A program made the position numbers and the translations under genes. Under the pieces are notes generated by a model, which was not told the DNA's origin, made no database searches, and saw only the letters and a program-made list of their open reading frames with translations. Of a DNA stretch of 64,000 nucleotides, positions 16,273 to 25,595 are shown piece after piece. This DNA is from Alkalihalobacillus bogoriensis ATCC BAA-922. Its GTDB lineage: Bacteria; Bacillota; Bacilli; Bacillales; Bacillaceae_F. Each line of letters opens with the position of its first letter. The first letter of the stretch is position 1. Where the stretch lies: the NCBI RefSeq assembly GCF_000621445.1, contig NZ_JHYI01000022.1:43737-107736 (forward strand). Reading direction: 5' to 3'.

Positions 16273-17439
16273 ATGACCAAAAAGGCTAACAAATCTATTA
16301 TTATTTCAATAATCTTTGTTTTACTATTTAGTACGTTAACTGTATCAGGGAATCGAGCAAAGGCTGTTGGAGGGGTTTCTGCTCAAGCCGCCATTTTAAT
16401 TGAACAATCGTCTGGGCGAGTGTTATATGCAAAAGATGAACATGCGCAATTACGAATTGCTAGTATTACTAAAATTATGACGGCGATTTTGGCTATTGAA
16501 TCAGGAATGTTAGAGGAAACTGTGACAGTGTCAAATAATGCTGCTGGAACAGAAGGGTCTTCGCTGTATTTAAAACCAGGGGAAAAAATTAAATTAAAAG
16601 ATTTAGTATATGGGTTAATGCTTCGATCTGGTAATGATTCTGCAGTGGCGATAGCCGAACATGTAGGTGGAAGTTTAGATGGGTTTATTTATATGATGAA
16701 TGAAAAAGCGAGAGAAATTGGAATGACTCGTACCGTGTTTAATAACCCACACGGCTTAGATGATCATGAAGAGCATTATTCTACGGCCTATGACATGGCT
16801 TTGTTAACAAAATACGCGATGGAAAATGAAACATACCGTGAAGTTTCTTCAACAAAATCATATCGTGCTCCTCAAGAAGGAGAAAAATGGGACCGAATCT
16901 GGCAAAATAAAAATAGGTTGTTAACGCAACTCTATAAATATAGCACTGGGGGGAAAACGGGATATACGAAAAGAGCAAATCGTACATTGGTGTCAACCGC
17001 TACAAAAGACGATTTGGATTTAATTGCCGTTACATTAAACGCACCTAGTGATTGGCATGACCATATGAATATGTTTAATTGGGCTTTTGATTCTTATGAA
17101 CTTCAACTTTTAGTGAAAGAAGGATTTGTGAAAGGAATTGAGGAGGAGTTTTATAAAGACAGAGTGTATGCTCCTTTCACATTTACATATCCTTTAACGA
17201 AAAAAGAGCAAAAAGGGATGAAAAAGAAAGTGACGTTATACAACCCACCAACGGACAATAAGTGGGAAGAAGGACATATTACAGAACCCGTCGGGAAAAT
17301 TATGCTAACGATAAAAGACGAAACAATTGGGGAAGTTCCTCTCTATTATGAAGCACCAGAAATTGAAGAAAAACAAAGCTTCTGGTCTAAAGTGAAGGAA
17401 ATGTTTTTTATTACAATTGGAGTGAAACCATATGATTAA
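16273..17439 (+). CDS. dacB: Sporulation D-alanyl-D-alanine carboxypeptidase (PBP5*)
   Basis: A 388-residue secreted penicillin-binding protein that trims stem peptides in the spore cortex and so controls cross-linking. An N-terminal signal/anchor (SIIISIIFVLLFSTLTVSG) precedes the domain. The catalytic triad motifs are visible: SITK with Ser64 and Lys67, SGN near residue 118, and KTG near 234. The C-terminal beta-rich PBP5 domain follows with a final amphipathic stretch. Located directly before spmA-spmB with an 8-base overlap, as in B. subtilis. A sigma-E-like -10 lies about 35 bases upstream. Confidence 0.95.
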   Translation: MTKKANKSIIISIIFVLLFSTLTVSGNRAKAVGGVSAQAAILIEQSSGRVLYAKDEHAQLRIASITKIMTAILAIESGMLEETVTVSNNAAGTEGSSLYLKPGEKIKLKDLVYGLMLRSGNDSAVAIAEHVGGSLDGFIYMMNEKAREIGMTRTVFNNPHGLDDHEEHYSTAYDMALLTKYAMENETYREVSSTKSYRAPQEGEKWDRIWQNKNRLLTQLYKYSTGGKTGYTKRANRTLVSTATKDDLDLIAVTLNAPSDWHDHMNMFNWAFDSYELQLLVKEGFVKGIEEEFYKDRVYAPFTFTYPLTKKEQKGMKKKVTLYNPPTDNKWEEGHITEPVGKIMLTIKDETIGEVPLYYEAPEIEEKQSFWSKVKEMFFITIGVKPYD

Positions 17440-18025
17440 TTACATATGGGTAGGCATGATTGTAATTGGAATTGTGTTTGCTGCAATCAATGGGACAATG
17501 GAAGAATTAAATGAAGCGATTTTTGCTGGTGCAAAAGATGCGGTTACGATTTGTTTTGGTTTAATTAGTATTCTCGTTTTTTGGTTAGGTATGATGAGAA
17601 TTGCTCAAAACTCAGGTTTGCTAGATGGATTAGCAAAATTAATGAGTCCAATTGCGAAGAGAATTTTTCCAGAGGTCCCACCAAACCATCCTGCTATGGG
17701 ATATATTCTTTCAAACATGTCTGCTAATATGTTTGGATTAGGAAATGCCGCAACGCCAATGGGGATAAAGGCGATGCAAGAATTAAAGCAGTTGAATGGG
17801 GATTCTGACCAAGCGAGTCGTTCTATGATTACACTATTGGCGATAAATACAGCGAGTATAACATTAATTCCAACAACAGTTATCTCAATTCGTATGAGCT
17901 ATGATTCGGTGGCGCCAACAGAAATTGTAGGAACAACGATTATGGCGACGGCTTGCTCAACATTAGGAGCTTTACTAATTGACCGCTTTTTTTATTATCG
18001 ACGAATAAGAAAAGGGAGGAAATAG
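17432..18025 (+). CDS. spmA: Spore maturation protein A
   Basis: A 197-residue membrane protein with four to five hydrophobic segments; the nucleoside-recognition (Gate) domain pattern is seen in FGLISILVFWLGMMRIAQNSG, ANMFGLGNAATPMGIKAM (both named in part) and SRSMITLLAINTASITLIPTT. With SpmB it is needed for full spore core dehydration. The start lies inside the end of dacB, implying coupled translation, and spmB begins one base after the stop. Confidence 0.95.
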   Translation: MINYIWVGMIVIGIVFAAINGTMEELNEAIFAGAKDAVTICFGLISILVFWLGMMRIAQNSGLLDGLAKLMSPIAKRIFPEVPPNHPAMGYILSNMSANMFGLGNAATPMGIKAMQELKQLNGDSDQASRSMITLLAINTASITLIPTTVISIRMSYDSVAPTEIVGTTIMATACSTLGALLIDRFFYYRRIRKGRK

Positions 18026-18026
18026 C

Positions 18027-18557
18027 ATGAGTTGGATAACTGTCATCTCCATGTGGATGATTCCGATGCTCATCGGTTTTATCCTTCTCTATGGAACATA
18101 TAAAAAAGTGCCTACATATGAGACATTTGTAGATGGTGCAAAAGAAGGTTTCTCGATGGCTGTTTCCATAATCCCTTACTTAGTTGGTATGATGGTCGGC
18201 ATTTCTGTTTTTCGGGCTTCAGGCGCAATGGATTTTTTTATTGGTCTTTTTCAGCCTGTGTTGCAAGCGATTGGTGTTCCGAGTGAAATCGTGCCACTAG
18301 CATTAATTAGGCCGATTTCTGGGACAGGGGCACTCGGGATGACATCTGATTTAATTGCCACATATGGACCAGATTCATTTATTGGTAGACTAGCCTCGAC
18401 AATGCAAGGAAGTACAGATACAACATTATATGTTCTTACCGTTTATTTTGGAGCAGTCGGAATAAAGAAAATGGGGGATGCTCTAAAAGTTGGATTACTA
18501 GCAGACATTGTTGGAATTATTGCAGCAATTGTGATTGTTACATTAGTTTTTGGATAA
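18027..18557 (+). CDS. spmB: Spore maturation protein B
   Basis: A 176-residue membrane protein, partner of SpmA. Segments ITVISMWMIPMLIGFILLY, FSMAVSIIPYLVGMMVGISVF and the conserved LIRPISGTGALGMTSDLIATYGPDSFIG (named in part) are typical. The last helix is DIVGIIAAIVIVTLVFG. AGGGAGG precedes the ATG inside the spmA end. An intrinsic terminator follows, closing the dacB-spmA-spmB operon. Confidence 0.95.
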   Translation: MSWITVISMWMIPMLIGFILLYGTYKKVPTYETFVDGAKEGFSMAVSIIPYLVGMMVGISVFRASGAMDFFIGLFQPVLQAIGVPSEIVPLALIRPISGTGALGMTSDLIATYGPDSFIGRLASTMQGSTDTTLYVLTVYFGAVGIKKMGDALKVGLLADIVGIIAAIVIVTLVFG

Positions 18558-18568
18558 ACTAGGAAAAG

Positions 18569-18599
18569 AGGAAGCCATACATAGGCTTCTTCTTTTTTT
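18569..18599 (+). terminator. Terminator after spmB
   Basis: GAAGCC (18571-18576) pairs with GGCTTC (18584-18589), extendable by flanking bases, followed by TTCTTTTTTT. It lies 14 bases after the spmB stop. Confidence 0.75.
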
Positions 18600-18670
18600 C
18601 ATAAAAGCGAAAATTGTCATTACTTGAGTATTACTTGTGACAGAGGTATGATGAAATGTGAGGTGAAATG

Positions 18671-19390
18671 ATGGAACGTTTACAAAAAGTAATTGCACAT
18701 GCAGGTGTAGCTTCAAGGCGAAAAGCAGAAGAATTAATATTAGAAGGAAAAGTAAAAGTAAATGGAGTTGTCGTTAAGGAACTTGGGATGAAAGTAACTC
18801 CTAGAAAAGATGAAATTGAAGTGAATGGTGTCCCAATAGATAAAGAAGAACCAGTGTATTTTTTATTGTATAAACCAACTGGTGTCATATCAGCGGTTAA
18901 AGATGATAGAGGGAGAAAAGTCGTTACGGATTTCTTAGAAGTTGAACAGCGTGTTTTTCCTGTAGGTCGACTTGATTATGATACGTCAGGAGCCCTATTG
19001 TTAACGAATGACGGTGAACTGACTAATATACTCACTCATCCGAAACATAAAGTCGATAAAACATATATTGCGAAAGTAAAAGGGTATCCAACAAAAGAAG
19101 TTATTGAGAAGCTTAGAAGAGGGATTATGTTGGAAGATGGAAAAACAGCGCCCGCTCGTGTCAAAATTGTGTCTGGAGATAAGAAAAAAGGAACGTCAAT
19201 TATTGAAATGACGATCCATGAAGGAAGAAACCGTCAAGTAAGACGGATGTTTGATGCGGTTGGACACCCCGTGTTGAAGTTAAAAAGAGAGCGATTTGCC
19301 TTTTTAGAAGTAGGAAGTATGACCCCAGGAGAAACAAGGCCACTTAAGCCGTTTGAAGTAAAGCAGTTAAAAGAAATAGCTGTCACATAA
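18671..19390 (+). CDS. rluB: 23S rRNA pseudouridine synthase RluB
   Basis: A 239-residue RsuA/RluB-family enzyme that makes a pseudouridine in helix 80 of 23S rRNA. An S4 RNA-binding domain occupies residues 1-60 (RLQKVIAHAGVASRRKAEEL). The catalytic domain has PVGRLDYDTSGALLLTNDG with the catalytic Asp, and EGRNRQVRRMF near 190. ATG 18671 is preferred over ATG 18668 because the SD GAGGTGA ends at 18666. It lies between spmB and resA as in B. subtilis. Confidence 0.95.
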   Translation: MERLQKVIAHAGVASRRKAEELILEGKVKVNGVVVKELGMKVTPRKDEIEVNGVPIDKEEPVYFLLYKPTGVISAVKDDRGRKVVTDFLEVEQRVFPVGRLDYDTSGALLLTNDGELTNILTHPKHKVDKTYIAKVKGYPTKEVIEKLRRGIMLEDGKTAPARVKIVSGDKKKGTSIIEMTIHEGRNRQVRRMFDAVGHPVLKLKRERFAFLEVGSMTPGETRPLKPFEVKQLKEIAVT

Positions 19391-19482
19391 ACGTCAAAAA
19401 CAATTCACGTATTTGTTTCATTTCAAATGTATAATAGGGTGAATGAAACAGAGATAAGATCAAAGTTCAAGGGGAGAGCGGT

Positions 19483-20010
19483 ATGATACGGAAAAGATTG
19501 CTACTACGGACTTCGATACTTGTCGTGATTACGATAGCATTAGTATACACGTTTTATACTAATTTTTTTGCTGATAAAGCAAGTGTCCGTGTAGGTGAAG
19601 AGCCTATTAATTTCGTGTTAACAACATTAGAAGGAGAGCGAATTGAATTAGCTGACTATAAAGGTCAGGGTGTCTTTTTAAACTTTTGGGGAACGTATTG
19701 TAAACCATGTGAAGAAGAAATGCCAATTATGGACGATTTCTATCAAATTTACAAAGACCAAGGGGTAGAGATTATCGCTGTTAATGTAAATGAAGCTGAC
19801 CTTCGAGTCCAACGCTTTGTTGAACGGTATAACCTCTCATTTCCTGTTGCGATTGATAAAGGAATGTTAGTCAGTGACGCATATGGCATTCGCCCATTGC
19901 CAATTACGTTTCTCATTAATGAACATGGAATAGTAGAAAAAATTCATACAGGAATGATGGACGAGGCACTAGTTGAAGAATTTATGGAATTAATCAAACC
20001 GAAAACGTAA
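19483..20010 (+). CDS. resA: Thiol-disulfide oxidoreductase ResA
   Basis: A 175-residue membrane-anchored, extracytoplasmic thioredoxin-like protein that reduces apocytochrome c before heme attachment. The N-terminal helix LLLRTSILVVITIALVYTFY anchors it. The active site is CKPC, Cys73 and Cys76, in NFWGTYCKPCEEEMP, with the cis-Pro motif RPLPITFLI later. GGGGAGAG precedes the ATG. It heads the resABC-resDE cluster; resB starts 12 bases after its stop. Confidence 0.95.
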   Translation: MIRKRLLLRTSILVVITIALVYTFYTNFFADKASVRVGEEPINFVLTTLEGERIELADYKGQGVFLNFWGTYCKPCEEEMPIMDDFYQIYKDQGVEIIAVNVNEADLRVQRFVERYNLSFPVAIDKGMLVSDAYGIRPLPITFLINEHGIVEKIHTGMMDEALVEEFMELIKPKT

Positions 20011-20022
20011 TGGGGTGTTGTT

Positions 20023-21666
20023 ATGGATAAAGTGAAGTGTGAATGTGGTCACGCCAATCCATATGGCACTGTCATATGTGAGTCATGTGGGAAGCCGTTA
20101 GAGGGAGATTCAACGGGGCTCCTGAATATGCGCTATGAAGGTGTCGCAAGACGATCACAAACTTATAATCGAACGATTATTGATAAAATATGGAACTTTT
20201 TTTCGTCGGTAAAAGTAGGCGTTTGGATTATTATTCTTACATTAGTTGCATCATCATTAGGAACAATATTTCCACAGCAAATGTATATTCCACCTACAGC
20301 AAATCCGGCAGTGTACTATCAGGAAACACATGGGTTCCTTGGGCAAATGTATTACCAGTTAGGCTTTCATAACTTATATAGCTCATGGTGGTACATGATT
20401 TTAATTGCTTCATTAGGGATTTCATTATTAATTGCTAGTATTGATAGAGTCGTTCCGTTGTATCGTGCGTTGAAAAAACAACGTGTGACACGTCATGAGT
20501 CTTTTATGAAACGTCAGCGCTTATATGGTGTTTCTGATGTCCAAAATGAAGAAGAAACAATGGAAAAAGCAAAGCAATTATTAAAAGAAAAAAAATATAA
20601 TGTTTCCGAAGAAAATGGAAACGTAGTAGCGGAAAAAGGTAGATTTTCAAGGTGGGGGCCTTATGTCAATCATCTTGGCTTAATTATTTTTCTCATCGGC
20701 TGTATGTTGCGGTTTTTCCCTGGTATGTACGTGGATGAATTTGTGTGGGTTCGCGAAGGAGACACGGTTGTCATCCCAGGTACGGATGGACAATATTTTA
20801 TTGAAAATGAAGAATTCATTCTCGAAGTGTATGATGAAGAGGATGAAGTATTTGGAGAAGCTCTTCAACGTTCTGGGGTACCTGTTGCACAAACATTTAA
20901 AACTCGGGCTGTCGTCTATGAACGTATGGAACCAACCGTTGTTGGGGAAGAAGCAGAGTTAAAAGAAATAGCAAGACATAATATCATTGTAAATGACCCG
21001 ATGAAGTTTTCTGATTTTGCTCTATATCAAGTTGATTTTAAATTAAATGAATTAAATCAAATGGCATTTACATTAGATCATAAAGAGTCTGGAGACACAT
21101 TTGGGCAATTTACAGTTGATTTGTATAATCCATTAGATGAATATGATTTAGGTGATGGGTATAAAGTGCGTGTTCTTGATTATTTCCAAGACTATTTCTT
21201 TGATGACGCAGGAAATCCGGCGACTCGTTCTAAAATCCCAAATAATCCAGCTTTTATTTTTGAAATGATTACACCTGATAAACCTGACGGGGAAATAAGT
21301 TTTATCGCGATTCAAAGAAATCTGGAACCTTTTGGTGAAAATGATTACCGTATATCATTTGCTGGTATTGATACAAAAAATGTCACGGCCCTAACTGTTC
21401 GGAAAGATCACACACTTGGATTTTTAATGGTAGGTGGAGCTATCTTTATGATTGGACTAGTCCAAGGTTCTTATTGGTCACATCGAAGAATTTGGATTCA
21501 ACAAGTGAACGGTCAAATCATGATGGCAGGACATGCGAATAAAATGTGGGCGTCGTTAAAAAAAGACATAGAAGCTGTTGTGGAGCAAACAGATTTAACT
21601 ATGCCAATTGACCAAGTAGAAGAAAAGGAAAAAGAAGAAACAGCTCCTAAGGAGGAAACAATGTAA
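20023..21666 (+). CDS. resB: Cytochrome c biogenesis protein ResB
   Basis: A 547-residue membrane protein of the system II heme delivery complex. A zinc-ribbon-like N terminus has two CxxC-like pairs (CECGH and CESCGK). Membrane helices follow near 65-85, 120-140 and 215-232, and a last one near 465-482. A large extracytoplasmic domain lies between the third and last helix (about 235-460). The N-terminal ribbon is also present in B. subtilis ResB. resC starts in the overlapping TAATG, so ResB and ResC are coupled. Confidence 0.95.
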   Translation: MDKVKCECGHANPYGTVICESCGKPLEGDSTGLLNMRYEGVARRSQTYNRTIIDKIWNFFSSVKVGVWIIILTLVASSLGTIFPQQMYIPPTANPAVYYQETHGFLGQMYYQLGFHNLYSSWWYMILIASLGISLLIASIDRVVPLYRALKKQRVTRHESFMKRQRLYGVSDVQNEEETMEKAKQLLKEKKYNVSEENGNVVAEKGRFSRWGPYVNHLGLIIFLIGCMLRFFPGMYVDEFVWVREGDTVVIPGTDGQYFIENEEFILEVYDEEDEVFGEALQRSGVPVAQTFKTRAVVYERMEPTVVGEEAELKEIARHNIIVNDPMKFSDFALYQVDFKLNELNQMAFTLDHKESGDTFGQFTVDLYNPLDEYDLGDGYKVRVLDYFQDYFFDDAGNPATRSKIPNNPAFIFEMITPDKPDGEISFIAIQRNLEPFGENDYRISFAGIDTKNVTALTVRKDHTLGFLMVGGAIFMIGLVQGSYWSHRRIWIQQVNGQIMMAGHANKMWASLKKDIEAVVEQTDLTMPIDQVEEKEKEETAPKEETM

Positions 21667-22850
21667 TGTTAGCTTTAAGTAGCAATTTATTACTTACTGC
21701 CTTTTTCTTATATTTAGCTGCTACAATTACGTTTACTGTTTCGATTACAGGGAAGAAGTGGCGAAATAAAAAAGGTGTAGAAGGAAATCGGTGGGGAACG
21801 TTTGGGTTTATCATCTCGATTTTTGCATTTTTGTTTGCAATGGGTTATTTTATTACACGCTGGACGGTTTCAGGACATGCTCCAGTTAGTAACATGTTTG
21901 AATATACAACATTTTTAGGAATTATGATCGGTTTCGCGTTTATCATTTTATATGCGATTTACCGTTCGAATATATTAGGTCTATTTACGATGCCAATTGT
22001 CATGCTTATTATTTCGTATGCATCATTGTTCCCGCGTGAAGTTGCGCCATTAATTCCAGCTTTACAAAGTAATTGGTTAAAAATTCACGTTATTACTGTA
22101 GCCTTAGCTCAAGGGGTATTAGCGATTGGGTTTGTTGCTGGATTAATATATTTAATTCGAACTCTTGATTTTACAACAAAAAATAAAAAAGCGCGCTGGC
22201 TTGAATTTATTTTATATGTGTTATTGTGTATGGTAGGGTACAATATTTTAGGTACTGGGTTTAATCTTGTGGGTTATGAATCAACATTCTCATATGTGAA
22301 TGAAAATGGTGAGGAAGCTCAAATGCAATACAATCTTCCTGCCATTGTAGGTCCGAATGAAGGAACATTGCTAACCGAAGGAAGAATGGATGCTTTGTTT
22401 CATGTTCCAGCAAACATTATCGCGAATGATTTAAACTCAGTAATATGGGCGTTTACGATTGGAATCGCGATTTATTGGTTGCTGCGATTAGTATTACGAA
22501 AACCAATCGGTGGAGCGATTCAACCATTGTTGAAAAATATTAGTCCACAATCGGTTGATGAATTAAGCTATCGAGCCATTGCGATTGGATTCCCATTATT
22601 TGCATTAGGCGGCTTGATTTTTGCGATGATTTGGGCACAAATTGCATGGACAAGATTTTGGGGCTGGGATCCAAAAGAAGTGTGGGCCCTTATTACGTTC
22701 TTATTTTATGCGGCGTATTTGCATTTGCGACTTTCAAGAGGCTGGCATGGTGAACGTTCAGCATGGCTATGTGTAATAGGGTTTGCTATTATTATGTTTA
22801 ATCTGATTTTTGTTAACTTAGTTATTGCAGGGCTTCATTCCTATGCATAA
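21666..22850 (+). CDS. resC: Cytochrome c biogenesis protein ResC (CcsA/CcsB family)
   Basis: A 394-residue protein with eight or so membrane helices. The family heme-handling WWD-type motif is visible as WAQIAWTRFWGWDPKEVWALI near residues 323-343, together with conserved His residues (e.g. NWLKIHVITVALAQGVL and RGWHGERSAW). With ResB it carries heme across the membrane and ligates it to apocytochrome c. The start ATG shares one base with the resB stop; GGAGG precedes it inside resB. Confidence 0.95.
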   Translation: MLALSSNLLLTAFFLYLAATITFTVSITGKKWRNKKGVEGNRWGTFGFIISIFAFLFAMGYFITRWTVSGHAPVSNMFEYTTFLGIMIGFAFIILYAIYRSNILGLFTMPIVMLIISYASLFPREVAPLIPALQSNWLKIHVITVALAQGVLAIGFVAGLIYLIRTLDFTTKNKKARWLEFILYVLLCMVGYNILGTGFNLVGYESTFSYVNENGEEAQMQYNLPAIVGPNEGTLLTEGRMDALFHVPANIIANDLNSVIWAFTIGIAIYWLLRLVLRKPIGGAIQPLLKNISPQSVDELSYRAIAIGFPLFALGGLIFAMIWAQIAWTRFWGWDPKEVWALITFLFYAAYLHLRLSRGWHGERSAWLCVIGFAIIMFNLIFVNLVIAGLHSYA

Positions 22851-22919
22851 TATAAAAGCACGATCCTAATTGGGCAGTGCAAAAAAATATAGTGGTGTTT
22901 AGTACGAGGAGGGTTATCG

Positions 22920-23636
22920 ATGGAACAAGAAGGAAAAATTTTAGTAGTTGATGATGAAGAGCGCATTCGCCGCTTATTAAAGATGTATTTAGAAAGAGAA
23001 GATTATATTGTAGAAGATGCTGAAAATGGAGAAGTCGCTTTAGAAATGGCTCTTGAAAATGACTATGACCTTATCCTTCTTGATATCATGATGCCTGGTA
23101 TTGATGGAATCGAAGTATGTCAAGAGCTTAGAAAAACAAAAGCAACTCCGATCATCATGTTAACAGCAAAAGGGGAAGAAGCAAATCGTGTACAAGGGTT
23201 TGAAGTCGGTACAGACGATTACATTGTAAAACCATTTAGCCCAAGAGAAGTCGTTTTGCGTGTTAAAGCACTTTTACGTCGTTCATCTAGTACACGTTTT
23301 CTTCAAACAGAAACAGCAGCAAAAGATGTTCTTGTCTTTTCTCATTTAACGATTGATAATGATGCACATCGAGTAACAGTAGATGGGAATGAAATCAGTT
23401 TAACTCCTAAAGAATATGAACTTCTCTATTATTTAGCGCAAACTCCTGATAAAGTTTTTTCAAGAGAACAACTGTTAAAAGATGTGTGGAATTATGACTT
23501 TTTTGGAGATTTGCGTACTGTTGATACTCATATTAAACGATTACGCGAAAAATTAAATCGAATTTCACCAGAGGCAGCTAGCATGATATCTACCGTATGG
23601 GGTGTCGGATATAAATTTGAGGCTGTGAAAGAGTAA
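22920..23636 (+). CDS. resD: Response regulator ResD
   Basis: A 238-residue OmpR/PhoB-family regulator. The receiver domain (about 7-120) has the acidic pair DDEE, phosphoacceptor Asp55 in LILLDIMMPG, Thr in MLTAKG and Lys in IVKPFSP. The winged-helix DNA-binding domain spans about 140-235 (LTPKEYELLYYL, DLRTVDTHIKRLREKL). In Bacillus ResD controls aerobic and anaerobic respiration genes. GAGGAGGG precedes the ATG. The stop overlaps the resE start by one base. Confidence 0.96.
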   Translation: MEQEGKILVVDDEERIRRLLKMYLEREDYIVEDAENGEVALEMALENDYDLILLDIMMPGIDGIEVCQELRKTKATPIIMLTAKGEEANRVQGFEVGTDDYIVKPFSPREVVLRVKALLRRSSSTRFLQTETAAKDVLVFSHLTIDNDAHRVTVDGNEISLTPKEYELLYYLAQTPDKVFSREQLLKDVWNYDFFGDLRTVDTHIKRLREKLNRISPEAASMISTVWGVGYKFEAVKE

Positions 23637-25438
23637 TGTTTTGGCGAAGTGTTGTTGGAAAACTATGGTTTACGATTTTATTACTCGTGTCCGTAGTTTT
23701 ATCCATTTTAATGGCACTCATGCTCCAATTTTTTGAACGGTTTCATGTTAGTGAGGCCGAGTCACAATTGATGAATCATGCAGATATGATTGCGACCATT
23801 TTAGAAGTGTATGATGACAAAGAGATGGCGTTAGTAACGATATCTAAAATTGCAGAAACTTACGATATAAAAGCAGTAATTTTGGATAATGAAGAGCATT
23901 GGTATTCTTCTAATCCAAGTGAAACTGTAAACTTACCGATCTCGATTTTTTATGAAGATCCGGTTTTGTCGAAAGTGTTTCAAGGAGACGAATCAGTTGT
24001 CAGTCAAGGTGATTTTCCCTTTGTAGAAGATGGGGTTGAGGTTCATACGGAAATAATGGTCGTTGGACGTCCAGTTGAATTGAATGATATTCAAAGTGCG
24101 GTTTTCCTTTATCAGTCCCTTCTAGCGATAGAACAAACAACAGCACAAACAAAAAGAATCATCATATTCTCTGCTGGAATCGCGATTGTATTAACAACGA
24201 TTTTTGCATTTTTCTTGTCAACGAGAATTACAGCTCCATTACGAAAAATGCGGCAAGCAGCAGTTGAAGTCGCAGAAGGAAACTTTGATACGAAAATTCC
24301 GATTCTTACGATTGATGAGATTGGGAAGCTCGCTATTGCTTTTAATCGAATGGGACGAGAATTAAATCGAAATATTACCGCGTTAAATCAAGAAAAAGAA
24401 CAACTTTCTCGAATACTAAGTAGTATGGCTGATGGAGTCATTACGCTTGATCGTAAAGGCCGGATTGTTGTTACGAATCCTCTTGCCGAACGATTCATTC
24501 AAGCTTGGTATTATGAACAAGGCTTGAATATTGATGCTGTGGAAGATCTACCTAATGCAGTTAAAAAGCTGTTTCATCAAGTTGTTGTTTTAGAAAGTGA
24601 ACAATTTGACGAAATTGACATCCAAGGTCGTAGTTGGTTTATCTTAATGACACCGTTATATGACCAAAAATTCGTCCGTGGTGCTGTAGCAGTTATTCGA
24701 GATGTGACCGAGGAACGAAGGCACGATAAACTACGAAAAGATTTCATTGCCAATGTATCTCATGAGTTAAGAACACCGATTTCCATGTTACAAGGGTATA
24801 GTGAAGCGATAGTAGATGATATTGCTCAAACGGACGAAGAGAAAAAAGAAATTGCCCAAATCATTTATGAAGAATCGCTTCGCATGGGTAGGCTCGTCAA
24901 TGAACTTCTTGATTTAGCAAGAATGGAATCAGGCCATATTGAATTAAATATGGAAGAAGTGAATATAAAAGACTTTACAGACCGAATTATTCGTAAATTC
25001 CAAGGATTAGCGAAAGAACAAGGCATTCACCTAATGTGTGACGTCAAAAACAATGAAAATATCATTTTTTTTGACTCAGACCGAATTGAGCAAGTATTAA
25101 CAAATTTAATTCATAATGCGATTCGACATACACATGAAGGTGGAAAAGTTCGTCTTTTGGTCCAATCGACAACCGTAGAGGCTCGTTTTGATGTTGTTGA
25201 TACAGGTTCCGGCATACCAGAGGAAGATTTTCCGTTTGTGTTTGAACGGTTTTATAAAGCGGATAAAGCACGAACAAGAGGGACTGCTGGTACGGGACTT
25301 GGACTAGCGATTGCGAAGAATATTGTCGAAGCACATACAGGACACATTTCCGTGCATAGTAAAGTTAATGAAGGAACAACATTTAGTTTTTCGATTCCTC
25401 GAAAAAACGAAGAAAATAGAGAAAATGAGCGAAAATAA
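23636..25438 (+). CDS. resE: Sensor histidine kinase ResE
   Basis: A 600-residue kinase that phosphorylates ResD in response to redox or oxygen status. Layout: first membrane helix 9-29, extracytoplasmic domain about 30-175, second helix near 178-198, HAMP (RITAPLRKMRQAAVEVAEGNF), PAS-like domain about 255-355, HisKA with phosphoacceptor His376 in NVSHELRTP, and a HATPase domain with NLIHNAIRHT, DTGSGIPEED and GTGLGLAI. The start overlaps the resD stop. A terminator follows. Confidence 0.96.
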   Translation: MFWRSVVGKLWFTILLLVSVVLSILMALMLQFFERFHVSEAESQLMNHADMIATILEVYDDKEMALVTISKIAETYDIKAVILDNEEHWYSSNPSETVNLPISIFYEDPVLSKVFQGDESVVSQGDFPFVEDGVEVHTEIMVVGRPVELNDIQSAVFLYQSLLAIEQTTAQTKRIIIFSAGIAIVLTTIFAFFLSTRITAPLRKMRQAAVEVAEGNFDTKIPILTIDEIGKLAIAFNRMGRELNRNITALNQEKEQLSRILSSMADGVITLDRKGRIVVTNPLAERFIQAWYYEQGLNIDAVEDLPNAVKKLFHQVVVLESEQFDEIDIQGRSWFILMTPLYDQKFVRGAVAVIRDVTEERRHDKLRKDFIANVSHELRTPISMLQGYSEAIVDDIAQTDEEKKEIAQIIYEESLRMGRLVNELLDLARMESGHIELNMEEVNIKDFTDRIIRKFQGLAKEQGIHLMCDVKNNENIIFFDSDRIEQVLTNLIHNAIRHTHEGGKVRLLVQSTTVEARFDVVDTGSGIPEEDFPFVFERFYKADKARTRGTAGTGLGLAIAKNIVEAHTGHISVHSKVNEGTTFSFSIPRKNEENRENERK

Positions 25439-25470
25439 TTGTTTCATGAGAAACACTGTTCGTATACGGT

Positions 25471-25512
25471 AAAAAGATTGCTGAATGAAAAGATTCAGTA
25501 GTCTTTTTTTTA
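25471..25512 (+). terminator. Terminator of the res operon
   Basis: AAAGATTGCTGAAT pairs with ATTCAGTAGTCTTT (with G-U pairs) around GAAAAG, and runs into TTTTTTTT. It lies 33 bases after resE and directly before the Fur-regulated promoter. Confidence 0.85.
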
Positions 25513-25516
25513 TACG

Positions 25517-25566
25517 TTGACAATGATTATCATTCTTAGTATGATTTATTGAGAATGATAATCATT
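25517..25566 (+). promoter_or_regulatory. Sigma-A promoter with overlapping Fur boxes, flavodoxin gene
   Basis: TTGACA (25517-25522), a 17-base spacer and TATGAT (25540-25545) form a near-consensus sigma-A promoter. Two Fur-box-like sequences overlap it: AATGATTATCATTC in the spacer and TGAGAATGATAATCA at 25550-25564, which matches the 7-1-7 Fur consensus TGATAATnATTATCA at most positions. Iron-replete Fur would block this promoter. Confidence 0.85.
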
Positions 25567-25595
25567 AATGTTGCCATATAAAGGAGAGAGTTCAG

